From an uncultured Legionella sp. (GTDB lineage Bacteria; Pseudomonadota; Gammaproteobacteria; Legionellales; Legionellaceae), in NCBI GenBank assembly GCA_903885895.1, contig CAISKC010000544.1:1-25430 (forward strand): 25,430 nucleotides of DNA, written 5' to 3'. The notes under the pieces were generated by a model, which did no database searches, was not told where the DNA came from, and worked only from the letters and a program-made list of their open reading frames with translations. Position numbers and translations under genes: made by a program. Of this stretch, positions 14,744 through 22,108 are shown in pieces (within the stretch, counting starts at the first letter, position 1; every line of letters starts with the position of its first letter).

Positions 14744-15484
14744 ATGCCAATCGAGATGTTTCAATTTCAATTAGAAAATGCCGACATGATTTCGCCAAGA
14801 GTCAAGCATTTCGTTATTACCAACACAGATAGTCAAATTTTTGACTATAAGCCAGGGCAATTCATTACCATTCATTTTGAGCATCAAGGCAAAATGCTGC
14901 GCCGAAGCTATAGTATCGCCAATGCGCCGCAGGCCAATAATCGCTTAGAATTTGCCGCTTCTTATGTAGAATCGGGACCTGGATCTGAATATTTATTTCA
15001 CCTTAAAGCGGGAGATAAACTTCAAATTTCTGGGCCTTTCGGAAGACTAGTTCTCAAAGAAAGCCCGCCGCGTCGCTATATTTTCCTTGCTACCAGCACC
15101 GGTGTGACACCCTATCGTTCCATGATTCCAACATTACAGCAACAATTAATAGCAGACCCAGACTTATCCATCGTCATTTTTCAAGGTGTGCCAAAACAAA
15201 CAGATATTTTGTATGCAGAGGATTTTTTAAATTTGGCAGACCAATCACCCCGTGTCTTATTTCGCGCCTATTTAAGTAGAGAAACACTCGAACAAGCGCC
15301 TCCTCATATTCATCATGGTCACGTTCAAAAAGGGTTCGCTGATTTAAATCTGAATACAGAACAAGATTATATTTATTTATGCGGCAATCCCGCCATGATT
15401 GATGAAGCATTCAACTTACTCAAAGATCAAGGGTTTTCAACGCAACAAATCGTTCGAGAAAAATATATTTCATCATCCAAATAA
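14744..15484 (+). CDS. Ferredoxin-NADP reductase-like FAD oxidoreductase
   Basis: A 246-residue soluble flavoprotein. The FAD-binding barrel has RRSYSIAN (53-60), the RxYS flavin motif, and GPFGRL (97-102). The NAD(P)-binding domain has ATSTGVTPYRSM (116-127) and the late YLCGNPAMIDEA motif. This is the ferredoxin/flavodoxin-NADP reductase and flavin reductase superfamily without an attached iron-sulfur or ferric-reductase domain. The electron partner cannot be told from sequence. It lies 15 bases upstream of the aldolase gene on the same strand, so the two are probably co-transcribed. Confidence 0.82.
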   Translation: MPIEMFQFQLENADMISPRVKHFVITNTDSQIFDYKPGQFITIHFEHQGKMLRRSYSIANAPQANNRLEFAASYVESGPGSEYLFHLKAGDKLQISGPFGRLVLKESPPRRYIFLATSTGVTPYRSMIPTLQQQLIADPDLSIVIFQGVPKQTDILYAEDFLNLADQSPRVLFRAYLSRETLEQAPPHIHHGHVQKGFADLNLNTEQDYIYLCGNPAMIDEAFNLLKDQGFSTQQIVREKYISSSK

Positions 15485-15499
15485 GCAGAGGTTATCATC

Positions 15500-16510
15500 A
15501 TGTATTATAACGAATTATCACGAACCATCGAACACTTAGTCCAAACTGAAAAAGGCATTTTGGCCGCTGACGAAAGCAATAGCACCATTGGGAAGCGCTT
15601 CGCAGCCATTCAACTCGACAATACTGCAGAGAATCGCCGTGATTACCGTTTATTACTGGCTACCACACCCGGTCTCAATGAATACATCAGTGGCGTGATT
15701 CTATTTGAAGAAACTTTCTCGAATCAGGATCAAGATGGAAAAACTGTGCCAGAGATTTTACTAGCTAATGGCATATTGCCTGGGATCAAAGTCGACAAAG
15801 GCTTACACACATTACCCAATACTCAAGAAGAGCAAGTCACCTTAGGGTTAGACGATTTGCCAGAACGCTTGGCGATATTCAAAGCCAAAGGTGCAAAATT
15901 CGCAAAATGGCGCAATGTGTATCGTATTTCTGACTGCACACCCAGCATGGCCGCCATCAAGACCGGGGCGGAAAATTTGGCACGTTATGCTGCCACCTGC
16001 CAAGCACAAGGCATTGTTCCCATTGTAGAACCAGAAGTCCTCATCGATGGGGATCATTCGCTTGATCATTGCGCTGAAGTCTGTGAATTAGTTTTACACG
16101 AAGTGTTTGGTGCGCTGTTTACTCACCAAGTTTCGTTAGAACATATCATCCTAAAACCCAGCATGGTCACTTGTGGTAATGCCGTCAAACCATTTAGCAC
16201 CCCTGAAGACATTGCAGACTATACGCTCAGTGTATTCCATAATACGGTCTTACCCGCTGTACCCAGCATCAATTTCTTATCTGGCGGACAAACACCGACT
16301 CAAGCAACGGAAAACCTGAACGCCATCAATAGCTGCGGCTATCAACCCTGGAATCTGAGTTTTTCTTATGGACGTGCGCTGCAAGAAGAATGCATTCAAG
16401 TTTGGCAAGGCAAAGCAGAAAACGTCGCCAAAGCACAAGCCAAATTTTTGCACCGAGCACGTTTAAACAGCTTGGCATGTTTGGGTGAGTATCAAGCATC
16501 TGAAGCATAA
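15500..16510 (+). CDS. Class I fructose-bisphosphate aldolase
   Basis: Glycolytic and gluconeogenic enzyme splitting fructose 1,6-bisphosphate through a Schiff base on lysine. It has 336 residues, slightly shorter than the eukaryote-type family. The N-terminal GILAADESNSTIGKR (19-33) is the family hallmark. The active-site segment LEHIILKPSM has Schiff-base Lys219. IKVDKG (Lys100), KWRNV (near 136-140) and EPEVLIDGDH supply phosphate-binding and catalytic residues. The C-terminal region has FSYGRALQ, as in class I enzymes. GCAGAGG stands upstream of the ATG. Confidence 0.95.
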   Translation: MYYNELSRTIEHLVQTEKGILAADESNSTIGKRFAAIQLDNTAENRRDYRLLLATTPGLNEYISGVILFEETFSNQDQDGKTVPEILLANGILPGIKVDKGLHTLPNTQEEQVTLGLDDLPERLAIFKAKGAKFAKWRNVYRISDCTPSMAAIKTGAENLARYAATCQAQGIVPIVEPEVLIDGDHSLDHCAEVCELVLHEVFGALFTHQVSLEHIILKPSMVTCGNAVKPFSTPEDIADYTLSVFHNTVLPAVPSINFLSGGQTPTQATENLNAINSCGYQPWNLSFSYGRALQEECIQVWQGKAENVAKAQAKFLHRARLNSLACLGEYQASEA

Positions 16511-16541
16511 GTAGAAGCTTAGATCAAACAGCTAGAATGGG

Positions 16542-16572
16542 TTTCCTTCTCCCTCCCTCCGGGAGAAGGAAA
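16542..16572. repeat. Perfect 12-bp inverted repeat between convergent genes
   Basis: TTTCCTTCTCCC (16542-16553) and GGGAGAAGGAAA (16561-16572) pair perfectly around a seven-base loop. It lies between the aldolase stop and the protease stop. No T-tract follows on either strand, so it is not a textbook intrinsic terminator. It could still end both convergent transcripts with Rho, stabilise 3' ends, or be a dispersed palindromic repeat. Confidence 0.6.
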
Positions 16573-16578
16573 ATCCTG

Positions 16579-18177
16579 TTAACAGTCTCCATAATCAATC
16601 ACGACCTCATCCAATGCATCTTTGACATCTTCTTCCGAAAAACCCAAATCACGACTCGCTGCTAACATACCACATGATCCCTCCGCAAAAGTTGTGGTCG
16701 GCGTCCAATAATCCATATTAGCTTTGAGCATGACATGAAAAGCCTTTTGCAGATCCCAGCCCTGATGCGTTGCCAATAAATAAAATAAACGATTATAGAC
16801 ACCACTACTCTGGTGCACATCCATATCCGTTTGATAATCCACCGCGCTTTCGATCGATACGCCATCGCGACTAGGATGTTTCAAATAACGCAACGCACCT
16901 TGATTTTTAACGACATCCGCCCCCACCTCCCAAGAAGCTTTGCCATACACAAAATACTCTGCGGCTTGCGCTGCCATATCTGAAAAGGATTCATTGATAC
17001 CACCAGCTTGCCCCTGATACACCAAGCCAGAGTGCTGTTGTGTAAATCCATGCGAGATTTCATGCGCGGTGATACTTAATCCAACCAAAGGATGTAACAT
17101 CTCATCACCATCTCCAAAAGTCATTTGCTGCCCATCCCAAAATGCATTGGCAAAATAATTGCTAAAATGCACTCTAAATACCAACGGTATCGTCTGCGGC
17201 TTACTATGCAAAACCTCCACCCCATATTGAGAACGATACATATTACTTACCAACTCCCCAAAATACATAGCGTCATTAGAAACTGAATAGCTGCCATTAG
17301 CTTGATCGTAACCATCCCCGACATATCCAGTCCAATAAACTTGATCTGGATGAGCGTCTTCACAAGCAAAATGCATGGGAATATTAGGCTGTTGAGTATG
17401 GTGGTGCATATCCACCACCATCATATGGGGATTGGCTAAAAAACATATCCCAGCATCGTCATCGCGGACCAGAGAAAGATAGGGTAAATCTTTACCAAAT
17501 TGATATTTACCAATCCGTCTATTTCCACCAAATCCCAAACCTTTGACGACATGCTGCAAAGTAGCTAACGCATCCCATTTCAACAAAACTTCCCCTGTCT
17601 TTGCAGACTGGATCACGGTAGGTTGACTAGGCATCGCTTGTTCTGGTTGTACATACACCATCATGTGATACGCCCAATGTGCTATATGTTGTTCATCGAC
17701 ATAGATAATCGGTTGGATCACTTGGTTCACGATCTGCTCACGCGGAAATTGCTGGCTATAAGCTTGTAACACCGTATTTGCATTCAAGCCGAACCCTTCT
17801 GGAACATCGCCTAAATCGTGTTGGAGTTTTCGATAAATAACCCCATTCATCTGCACAGCGCTTTGCGATCCACGTACATGCTTACGATGCAATACCGCAA
17901 AGCCCCCGAGCACAGGGAATCCCATATACCGCTGCTGCAACCTAATATGCTCAGTCTGCTGCGCATCGCGGTGACTTTCGAGTAATAAGAAATCTTGACT
18001 TAGGGGACGTGCGGACTTAGGCGGCTGGCCCAACAGAGTCACTGGAATGATAGTTTGTAGTGCAGAAAAAGACATATGTGCCAAATCTTGGCGTTGCGCA
18101 GCGTACAAAAAAGAAGAAGAAAAAACAGGAACAAACAGGACAGGCACCCACAACCAACGTAATCTTGAATTATCCAT
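16579..18177 (-). CDS. Secreted zinc metalloprotease, M4 (thermolysin/ProA-like)
   Basis: A 532-residue preproprotein from MDNSRLRWLW. It has a signal peptide (about 1-27), an N-terminal propeptide with FTP/PepSY-type segments to about 200, and a mature peptidase domain. Zinc site and catalysis: HEISH at 372-376, the third ligand Glu in NESFSD (near 396), and the proton-donor His in DVHQSSGVYNR near 462. The length and layout match Legionella ProA/Msp, a type II-secreted protease; that export route is inferred. An ATG 15 bases upstream is in frame, but GGAG ten bases before the ATG at 18177 favours the shorter form. The gene follows the PAS-receiver gene on the same strand after 190 bases. 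Confidence 0.93.
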   Translation of the reverse strand: MDNSRLRWLWVPVLFVPVFSSSFLYAAQRQDLAHMSFSALQTIIPVTLLGQPPKSARPLSQDFLLLESHRDAQQTEHIRLQQRYMGFPVLGGFAVLHRKHVRGSQSAVQMNGVIYRKLQHDLGDVPEGFGLNANTVLQAYSQQFPREQIVNQVIQPIIYVDEQHIAHWAYHMMVYVQPEQAMPSQPTVIQSAKTGEVLLKWDALATLQHVVKGLGFGGNRRIGKYQFGKDLPYLSLVRDDDAGICFLANPHMMVVDMHHHTQQPNIPMHFACEDAHPDQVYWTGYVGDGYDQANGSYSVSNDAMYFGELVSNMYRSQYGVEVLHSKPQTIPLVFRVHFSNYFANAFWDGQQMTFGDGDEMLHPLVGLSITAHEISHGFTQQHSGLVYQGQAGGINESFSDMAAQAAEYFVYGKASWEVGADVVKNQGALRYLKHPSRDGVSIESAVDYQTDMDVHQSSGVYNRLFYLLATHQGWDLQKAFHVMLKANMDYWTPTTTFAEGSCGMLAASRDLGFSEEDVKDALDEVVIDYGDC

Positions 18178-18201
18178 TTCGAGGTACTCCATAGGCCATC
18201 A

Positions 18202-18218
18202 CTACCATAGAATGGTAG
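18202..18218. promoter_or_regulatory. Palindrome in the protease leader, possible operator
   Basis: CTACCA (18202-18207) and TGGTAG (18213-18218) form an inverted repeat around five bases, starting 25 bases before the protease ATG. On the minus strand a weak promoter TTGTCT-17-TTTGAT lies just upstream, so the palindrome would sit at or near the transcription start, where a repressor site or a 5' hairpin could act. The assignment is positional only. The rest of 18219-18367 shows only a small CACGC/GCGTG hairpin (18263-18275). Confidence 0.3.
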
Positions 18219-18367
18219 ATCAAAGCTCGCGGTTAGACAAAAGACAAGTTCCATTCTTGCCACACGCTTCGCGTGCCCGATCATCTGGACAGCAAAACAT
18301 CAAGGAGAGTGTAATAAATTTTAATGAGACAATGCAAGAGAAATTTAAGACGGACCGGCAACACACC

Positions 18368-19255
18368 TTAAGCGTATTTCAATCCATTCACAACCGTATC
18401 TTTATGATAAATGTAACGCTGCAAAAGCTGATCCGCTTGTTCAGCGGTCAAGGGTTTGCTGATCACACCGTCCATGAAATAATAATCGCAATCATATTTG
18501 ACCAAATCGGCTTCAAACGAGGTCAGCGCGATAATGGGAACATGAGACGTCGTATCTTTTTCTAATTGGCGAAATTGTTTGGATAAAACATATCCTGACG
18601 TGTCTTCTAAACCAATATCCATAATGACCAAATCATAGTAGCCTGGTTGAAACAACGCCATAGCTTGTTGACCAGAGTCCGCACAATCTACCTCACAATT
18701 CAGCGCGCGCAATAAAGCTTCTTCTACTTGTTTCGCCACAATATTATCTTCCACAATCAACACCCGAGGCGCTCGATCCTCAGGTCCCATCGTTTGTTCC
18801 ACAAATTGTGCTTTTGTGGATTGTGGTTGTCGCTGCTCTGGTATTTCGATCAAAACCACTACCGCCCCTATCACACGCCCAGCATGATCAAAAATGGGGT
18901 CGCGATTACAAATGAAATGATGGATCGTACCATCTGGAAATAAGATAGGTGGCACATCTCGGTCATGCATGGCTTGTCCCGAGAAAATAACAGACATATC
19001 ATCCAGACGAAAAGCATCGATCACTGCAGCCGACCATTGCGTTGTATTTGCCAATTTTTGATACGGAGTACCAGAAAAATCACCTACGGTTTTCAAGCTT
19101 AACAATTGACTAAAATTCTGATTACAACCCTGTAATACGCAATCTTTATCAAGCCAATACACCCAATACGGCATACAGTTTAAGATTGAAGTATAATATT
19201 GATGCAAGTCTTGGAACTCAACTTGTTTGTTTTTTTTACTCTGATCATCCGCCAT
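18368..19255 (-). CDS. PAS-receiver protein without histidine kinase
   Basis: A 295-residue cytoplasmic protein from MADDQSKKNK. An N-terminal PAS domain (about 20-140) starts SILNCMPYWVYWLDKDC and ends GRVIGAVVVLIEI. A complete receiver domain (about 162-285) has the acidic pair Glu169-Asp170, phosphoacceptor Asp213 in VIMDIGLED, switch Thr245 and Lys267 in SKPL. No His-containing dimerisation domain, ATPase domain or output domain lies between or after. The PAS type resembles that of hybrid sensor kinases of Legionella and Coxiella, so this may be an evolved short form. A partner kinase and output must be elsewhere. AAGGA nine bases before the ATG at 19255 supports this start over one 42 bases upstream. 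The protease gene lies downstream. Confidence 0.82.
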   Translation of the reverse strand: MADDQSKKNKQVEFQDLHQYYTSILNCMPYWVYWLDKDCVLQGCNQNFSQLLSLKTVGDFSGTPYQKLANTTQWSAAVIDAFRLDDMSVIFSGQAMHDRDVPPILFPDGTIHHFICNRDPIFDHAGRVIGAVVVLIEIPEQRQPQSTKAQFVEQTMGPEDRAPRVLIVEDNIVAKQVEEALLRALNCEVDCADSGQQAMALFQPGYYDLVIMDIGLEDTSGYVLSKQFRQLEKDTTSHVPIIALTSFEADLVKYDCDYYFMDGVISKPLTAEQADQLLQRYIYHKDTVVNGLKYA

Positions 19256-19349
19256 GATGCTGATTCCTTCAATCCCTTTAAACAAAAATCCCACCATACT
19301 GCACTGTTTAACAAAATGTAGTACAATAATAAAGATTACTATAAATGAC

Positions 19350-19378
19350 TTGACGCTGAGTTAAGATGGAACTAAAAT
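19350..19378 (+). promoter_or_regulatory. Sigma-70 promoter of the rpsU operon
   Basis: TTGACG (19350-19355), a 17-base spacer and TAAAAT (19373-19378) form a good vegetative promoter, about 90 bases before the rpsU start. The leader between contains a small CTGAC/GTCAG hairpin and a T-rich stretch. No LexA-type box, as found in the E. coli operon, is visible. Confidence 0.65.
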
Positions 19379-19465
19379 CTTCAGCCTGACACGGTCAGTA
19401 ATGATCTTTTTTATATCATACTATACCCTAGAGCGTAAGTATGTAGCATGATGAGGAAAAATTGA

Positions 19466-19699
19466 ATGCCCACAGTTCGCGTGAAAGAAGGCGAAAACCC
19501 TGAGTATGCACTACGACGTTTTAAACGCTCGTGTGAAAAAGCTGGTCTTTTGACTGAATTACGTCGTCGAGAATTTTATGAGAAACCAACTGCTGAACGT
19601 AAACGTAAACAAGCAGCTGCTGTAAAACGTCATCTTAAAAAAATCTCTCGCGATATTATTACCGGTCGTACTGATCGCCGAAAAAGACGTAGTGAATGA
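19466..19699 (+). CDS. rpsU: 30S ribosomal protein S21
   Basis: Small-subunit protein that helps base-pair mRNA to the anti-Shine-Dalgarno end of 16S rRNA. It has 77 residues, slightly longer than the usual 71. It begins MPTVRVKEGENPEYALRRFKR and has the conserved EKPTAERKRKQAAAVKRH segment and a very basic tail. GAGGA nine bases before the ATG is a strong ribosome site. It is the first gene of the macromolecular synthesis operon, and its TGA overlaps the yqeY ATG. Confidence 0.97.
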   Translation: MPTVRVKEGENPEYALRRFKRSCEKAGLLTELRRREFYEKPTAERKRKQAAAVKRHLKKISRDIITGRTDRRKRRSE

Positions 19700-20136
19700 T
19701 TATCAAAGAACGCATTAATGCTGATCTCAAAGATGCTATGCGTGCCCAAGATAAGCAGAAAGTTGGTACGCTACGCTTGATTACCGCAGCCATCAAACAG
19801 ATTGAAGTCGATGAACGTATTACAGTCGAAGATGATCGGCTGTTAGTCGTCCTAGATAAAATGGTTAAGCAACGCAAAGAATCTATCCACCAATTTCAAG
19901 CGGCAGGTCGAGATGATTTGGTAGGACAAGAAGAATATGAATTAACCATCATTCGTAATTATTTACCTACCCCTTTGACCGATGCTGAAATAAAAACCCT
20001 GATTGAGGAAGCATTTCAAGCCACTCAAGCAGAAAAGCTATCGGATATGGGCAAAGTCATGGCGCATCTCAAATCTCACGTTCAAGGACGCGCAGACATG
20101 AGCATCGTCAGTGCTTTAATCAAAGCTCGTTTTTAA
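19696..20136 (+). CDS. GatB/YqeY domain protein
   Basis: A 146-residue YqeY-family protein, related to the tail domain of the GatB subunit of the tRNA amidotransferase; its own role is not firmly known. It begins IKERINADLKDAMRAQDK and contains the typical RKESIHQFQAAGRDDLV and YLPTPLTDAEI segments and the C-terminal GKVMAHLKSHVQGRADMSIVS. The ATG overlaps the rpsU stop (ATGA), giving tight translational coupling to S21. Insertion of yqeY between rpsU and dnaG is common in proteobacteria. Confidence 0.93.
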   Translation: MIIKERINADLKDAMRAQDKQKVGTLRLITAAIKQIEVDERITVEDDRLLVVLDKMVKQRKESIHQFQAAGRDDLVGQEEYELTIIRNYLPTPLTDAEIKTLIEEAFQATQAEKLSDMGKVMAHLKSHVQGRADMSIVSALIKARF

Positions 20137-20137
20137 G

Positions 20138-20178
20138 CGAAAAGTAGCCTGCTTGCTTGCAACTAGGCTACTGTTTCG
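20138..20178 (+). terminator. Stem-loop after yqeY, weak terminator or attenuator
   Basis: CGAAAAGTAGCC (20138-20149) pairs with GGCTACTGTTTCG (20166-20178) apart from a small internal bulge. It lies directly after the yqeY stop. There is no long T-run, so termination may be partial, as for the attenuator between rpsU and dnaG in E. coli. A dnaG promoter candidate follows. Confidence 0.45.
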
Positions 20179-20207
20179 ACCAATCAAATACCAACCATCT
20201 ATGAACC

Positions 20208-20236
20208 TCGAGATTTTTCTTAAATTTTGATAGAAT
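20208..20236 (+). promoter_or_regulatory. Candidate promoter before dnaG
   Basis: TCGAGA (20208-20213), a 17-base spacer and TAGAAT (20231-20236) give a fair sigma-70 match, 29 bases before the dnaG ATG. It would allow dnaG-rpoD transcription independent of rpsU. Confidence 0.45.
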
Positions 20237-20265
20237 GACCGATACCTCCTCTCATTACGATACTT

Positions 20266-21996
20266 ATGCAAGGTCTGATTCCGCGACAGTTCATTGATGA
20301 ATTACTCACCAAAATAGAGTTGGTTGAGCTCATCGATGCTTATGTACCACTAAAAAAACGCGGCCTTAACTATCTGGCATGCTGCCCTTTTCATCAAGAA
20401 AAAACGCCCTCCTTCAATGTGATCCCTAAAAAGCAGTTTTACCATTGCTTTGGGTGTGGTGCGAGTGGCAATGCTATCAGTTTTATGATGAATTATTTGC
20501 ATCAATCTTTTCCACAAACGATTGAAACATTAGCTGCCAAAGCTGGCATGGTGATGCCACGCGAATCCGCGCCAGAGCATATGAAACAAACATTCAGCTT
20601 ACACAGTATTTTACAAAAACTTACCGAATTTTATCAAAAAACGTTACGTACCCCTCAAGGCACTTTAGCTATTACTTACTTAAAGCAACGTGGTATCAAT
20701 GGAAAAATTGCGCAGCAATATCAAATCGGCTACGCGCCACAAGGCTGGCATACGCTCGAGGAGTTTTTACCCAAAAACCGTACGGAATTGTTGGCAACCG
20801 GGATGCTCATCCAAAAAGATAATCGCCAGACCTACGATCGGTACCGTCACCGTATTATGTTTCCGATTCACGATCGACATGGGCGTATCACCGGATTTGG
20901 GGGACGCGCGTTGGATAATGACCAACAACCCAAATATCTCAACTCACCCGAAACCGTATTATTTCAAAAAAGTCATGAGTTATATGGCTTATATCAAATT
21001 CTACAATCTCGCTCTACGTTATCCACTATTGTTATTGTAGAAGGCTATATGGACGTCATTGCTTTAGCGCAATTTGGCATCGATTACGCCGTCGCTACGC
21101 TTGGCACTGCGACCACAACGCATCATATCCAATTGCTAGGCAAATATACGCAAGACTTGAGGTTTTGCTTTGATGGAGACCGCGCGGGTCGGCAAGCCGC
21201 TTGGCGCGCTTTAGAAACGAGTCTGACTTATTTAGACTCCGGATTACAAGCCTATTTTGTTTTTTTGCCCGACGGTCATGATCCAGACAGCTTCATTCGT
21301 TTGGAAGGTCAAAACGCTTTTGAAGCACTGTTGCAGAATGCCATCCCTCTGCATCAATACTTTTTTACAACCCTACTCAAAGAAATTGATAGTACGGATC
21401 TAACTGGAAAAAATAAACTGATTCACGCGGCCAAACCCTATTTAAGCAAAATCCCCACCTGCCCTTACAAAACATTGTTAATGGCTGAACTAGCACGATT
21501 AACACATATCGACCAACATCGAATAGAGCAATTATTACAAGAAGAAAGCGCGCCACAAGCGCCCGAAGCGACGCATACCAACGAACACTGGCAACGTACT
21601 CCCTTACGCATTGCTCTGGCACTCATCATTCAAAATCCTCATTTATGCACCAGCGCATTACCCACTCTTGACCAAATGCCGCATACCGAAGCAGAACAAA
21701 TCTTATTAACCATCATTTTGCAACATATGACGGAACATCCCAATTTGAACACGGCGACCTTAGTTGAGCATTTTCGTGACTCACAATGGTTTGATGTATT
21801 AACACAATTTGCAGCCTGGGATCATCAAGTGCCCGAACCAGCACAAGCCACTGAACTAACAGAAATGTTACAATTTCTGACGAAAAAAAATAGTGAGTCA
21901 CTGATCCGACAATTGATAGAAAAATCCAAACAACAGGAACTCAGTGCCGCAGAGCGACAAACATTACAAACTATGTTGCGCGACCGGCATATTTAA
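20266..21996 (+). CDS. dnaG: DNA primase DnaG
   Basis: Makes RNA primers for replication. It has 576 residues, typical for the family. The N-terminal zinc domain has Cys40, His43, Cys61 and Cys64 (CPFH ... CFGC). The catalytic TOPRIM core has VEGYMDVIALAQ with the key Glu and FCFDGDRAGRQAA with the Asp pair. A helical DnaB-binding C-terminus follows after about 430. The start MQGLIPRQFIDELL aligns with E. coli MAGRIPRVFINDLL; no obvious Shine-Dalgarno precedes it, as is also the case for weakly translated dnaG elsewhere. It is followed by rpoD after 112 bases. Confidence 0.98.
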   Translation: MQGLIPRQFIDELLTKIELVELIDAYVPLKKRGLNYLACCPFHQEKTPSFNVIPKKQFYHCFGCGASGNAISFMMNYLHQSFPQTIETLAAKAGMVMPRESAPEHMKQTFSLHSILQKLTEFYQKTLRTPQGTLAITYLKQRGINGKIAQQYQIGYAPQGWHTLEEFLPKNRTELLATGMLIQKDNRQTYDRYRHRIMFPIHDRHGRITGFGGRALDNDQQPKYLNSPETVLFQKSHELYGLYQILQSRSTLSTIVIVEGYMDVIALAQFGIDYAVATLGTATTTHHIQLLGKYTQDLRFCFDGDRAGRQAAWRALETSLTYLDSGLQAYFVFLPDGHDPDSFIRLEGQNAFEALLQNAIPLHQYFFTTLLKEIDSTDLTGKNKLIHAAKPYLSKIPTCPYKTLLMAELARLTHIDQHRIEQLLQEESAPQAPEATHTNEHWQRTPLRIALALIIQNPHLCTSALPTLDQMPHTEAEQILLTIILQHMTEHPNLNTATLVEHFRDSQWFDVLTQFAAWDHQVPEPAQATELTEMLQFLTKKNSESLIRQLIEKSKQQELSAAERQTLQTMLRDRHI

Positions 21997-22072
21997 GAAT
22001 GCCGTACCCACAATTAACCTTACAATCAAGAATAAATATAACAATATGCTAGCATGTTCTTTTACATCAGTT

Positions 22073-22078
22073 TATAAT
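22073..22078 (+). promoter_or_regulatory. Possible -10 box before rpoD
   Basis: A perfect TATAAT lies 30 bases before the rpoD start in the 112-base gap after dnaG. The hexamer 17 bases upstream (TAGCAT) is a poor -35, so promoter activity is uncertain. No sigma-32 box like those of grpE and dnaK is seen here. Confidence 0.35.
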
Positions 22079-22108
22079 TAAGGATCCGTTAAGATATATG
22101 TATTATCT

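Noticed and set aside
17881..18284. Hydrophobic antisense and alternate frames near the protease start
   Set aside because: They overlap the signal peptide region of the protease in other frames and have no conserved features.
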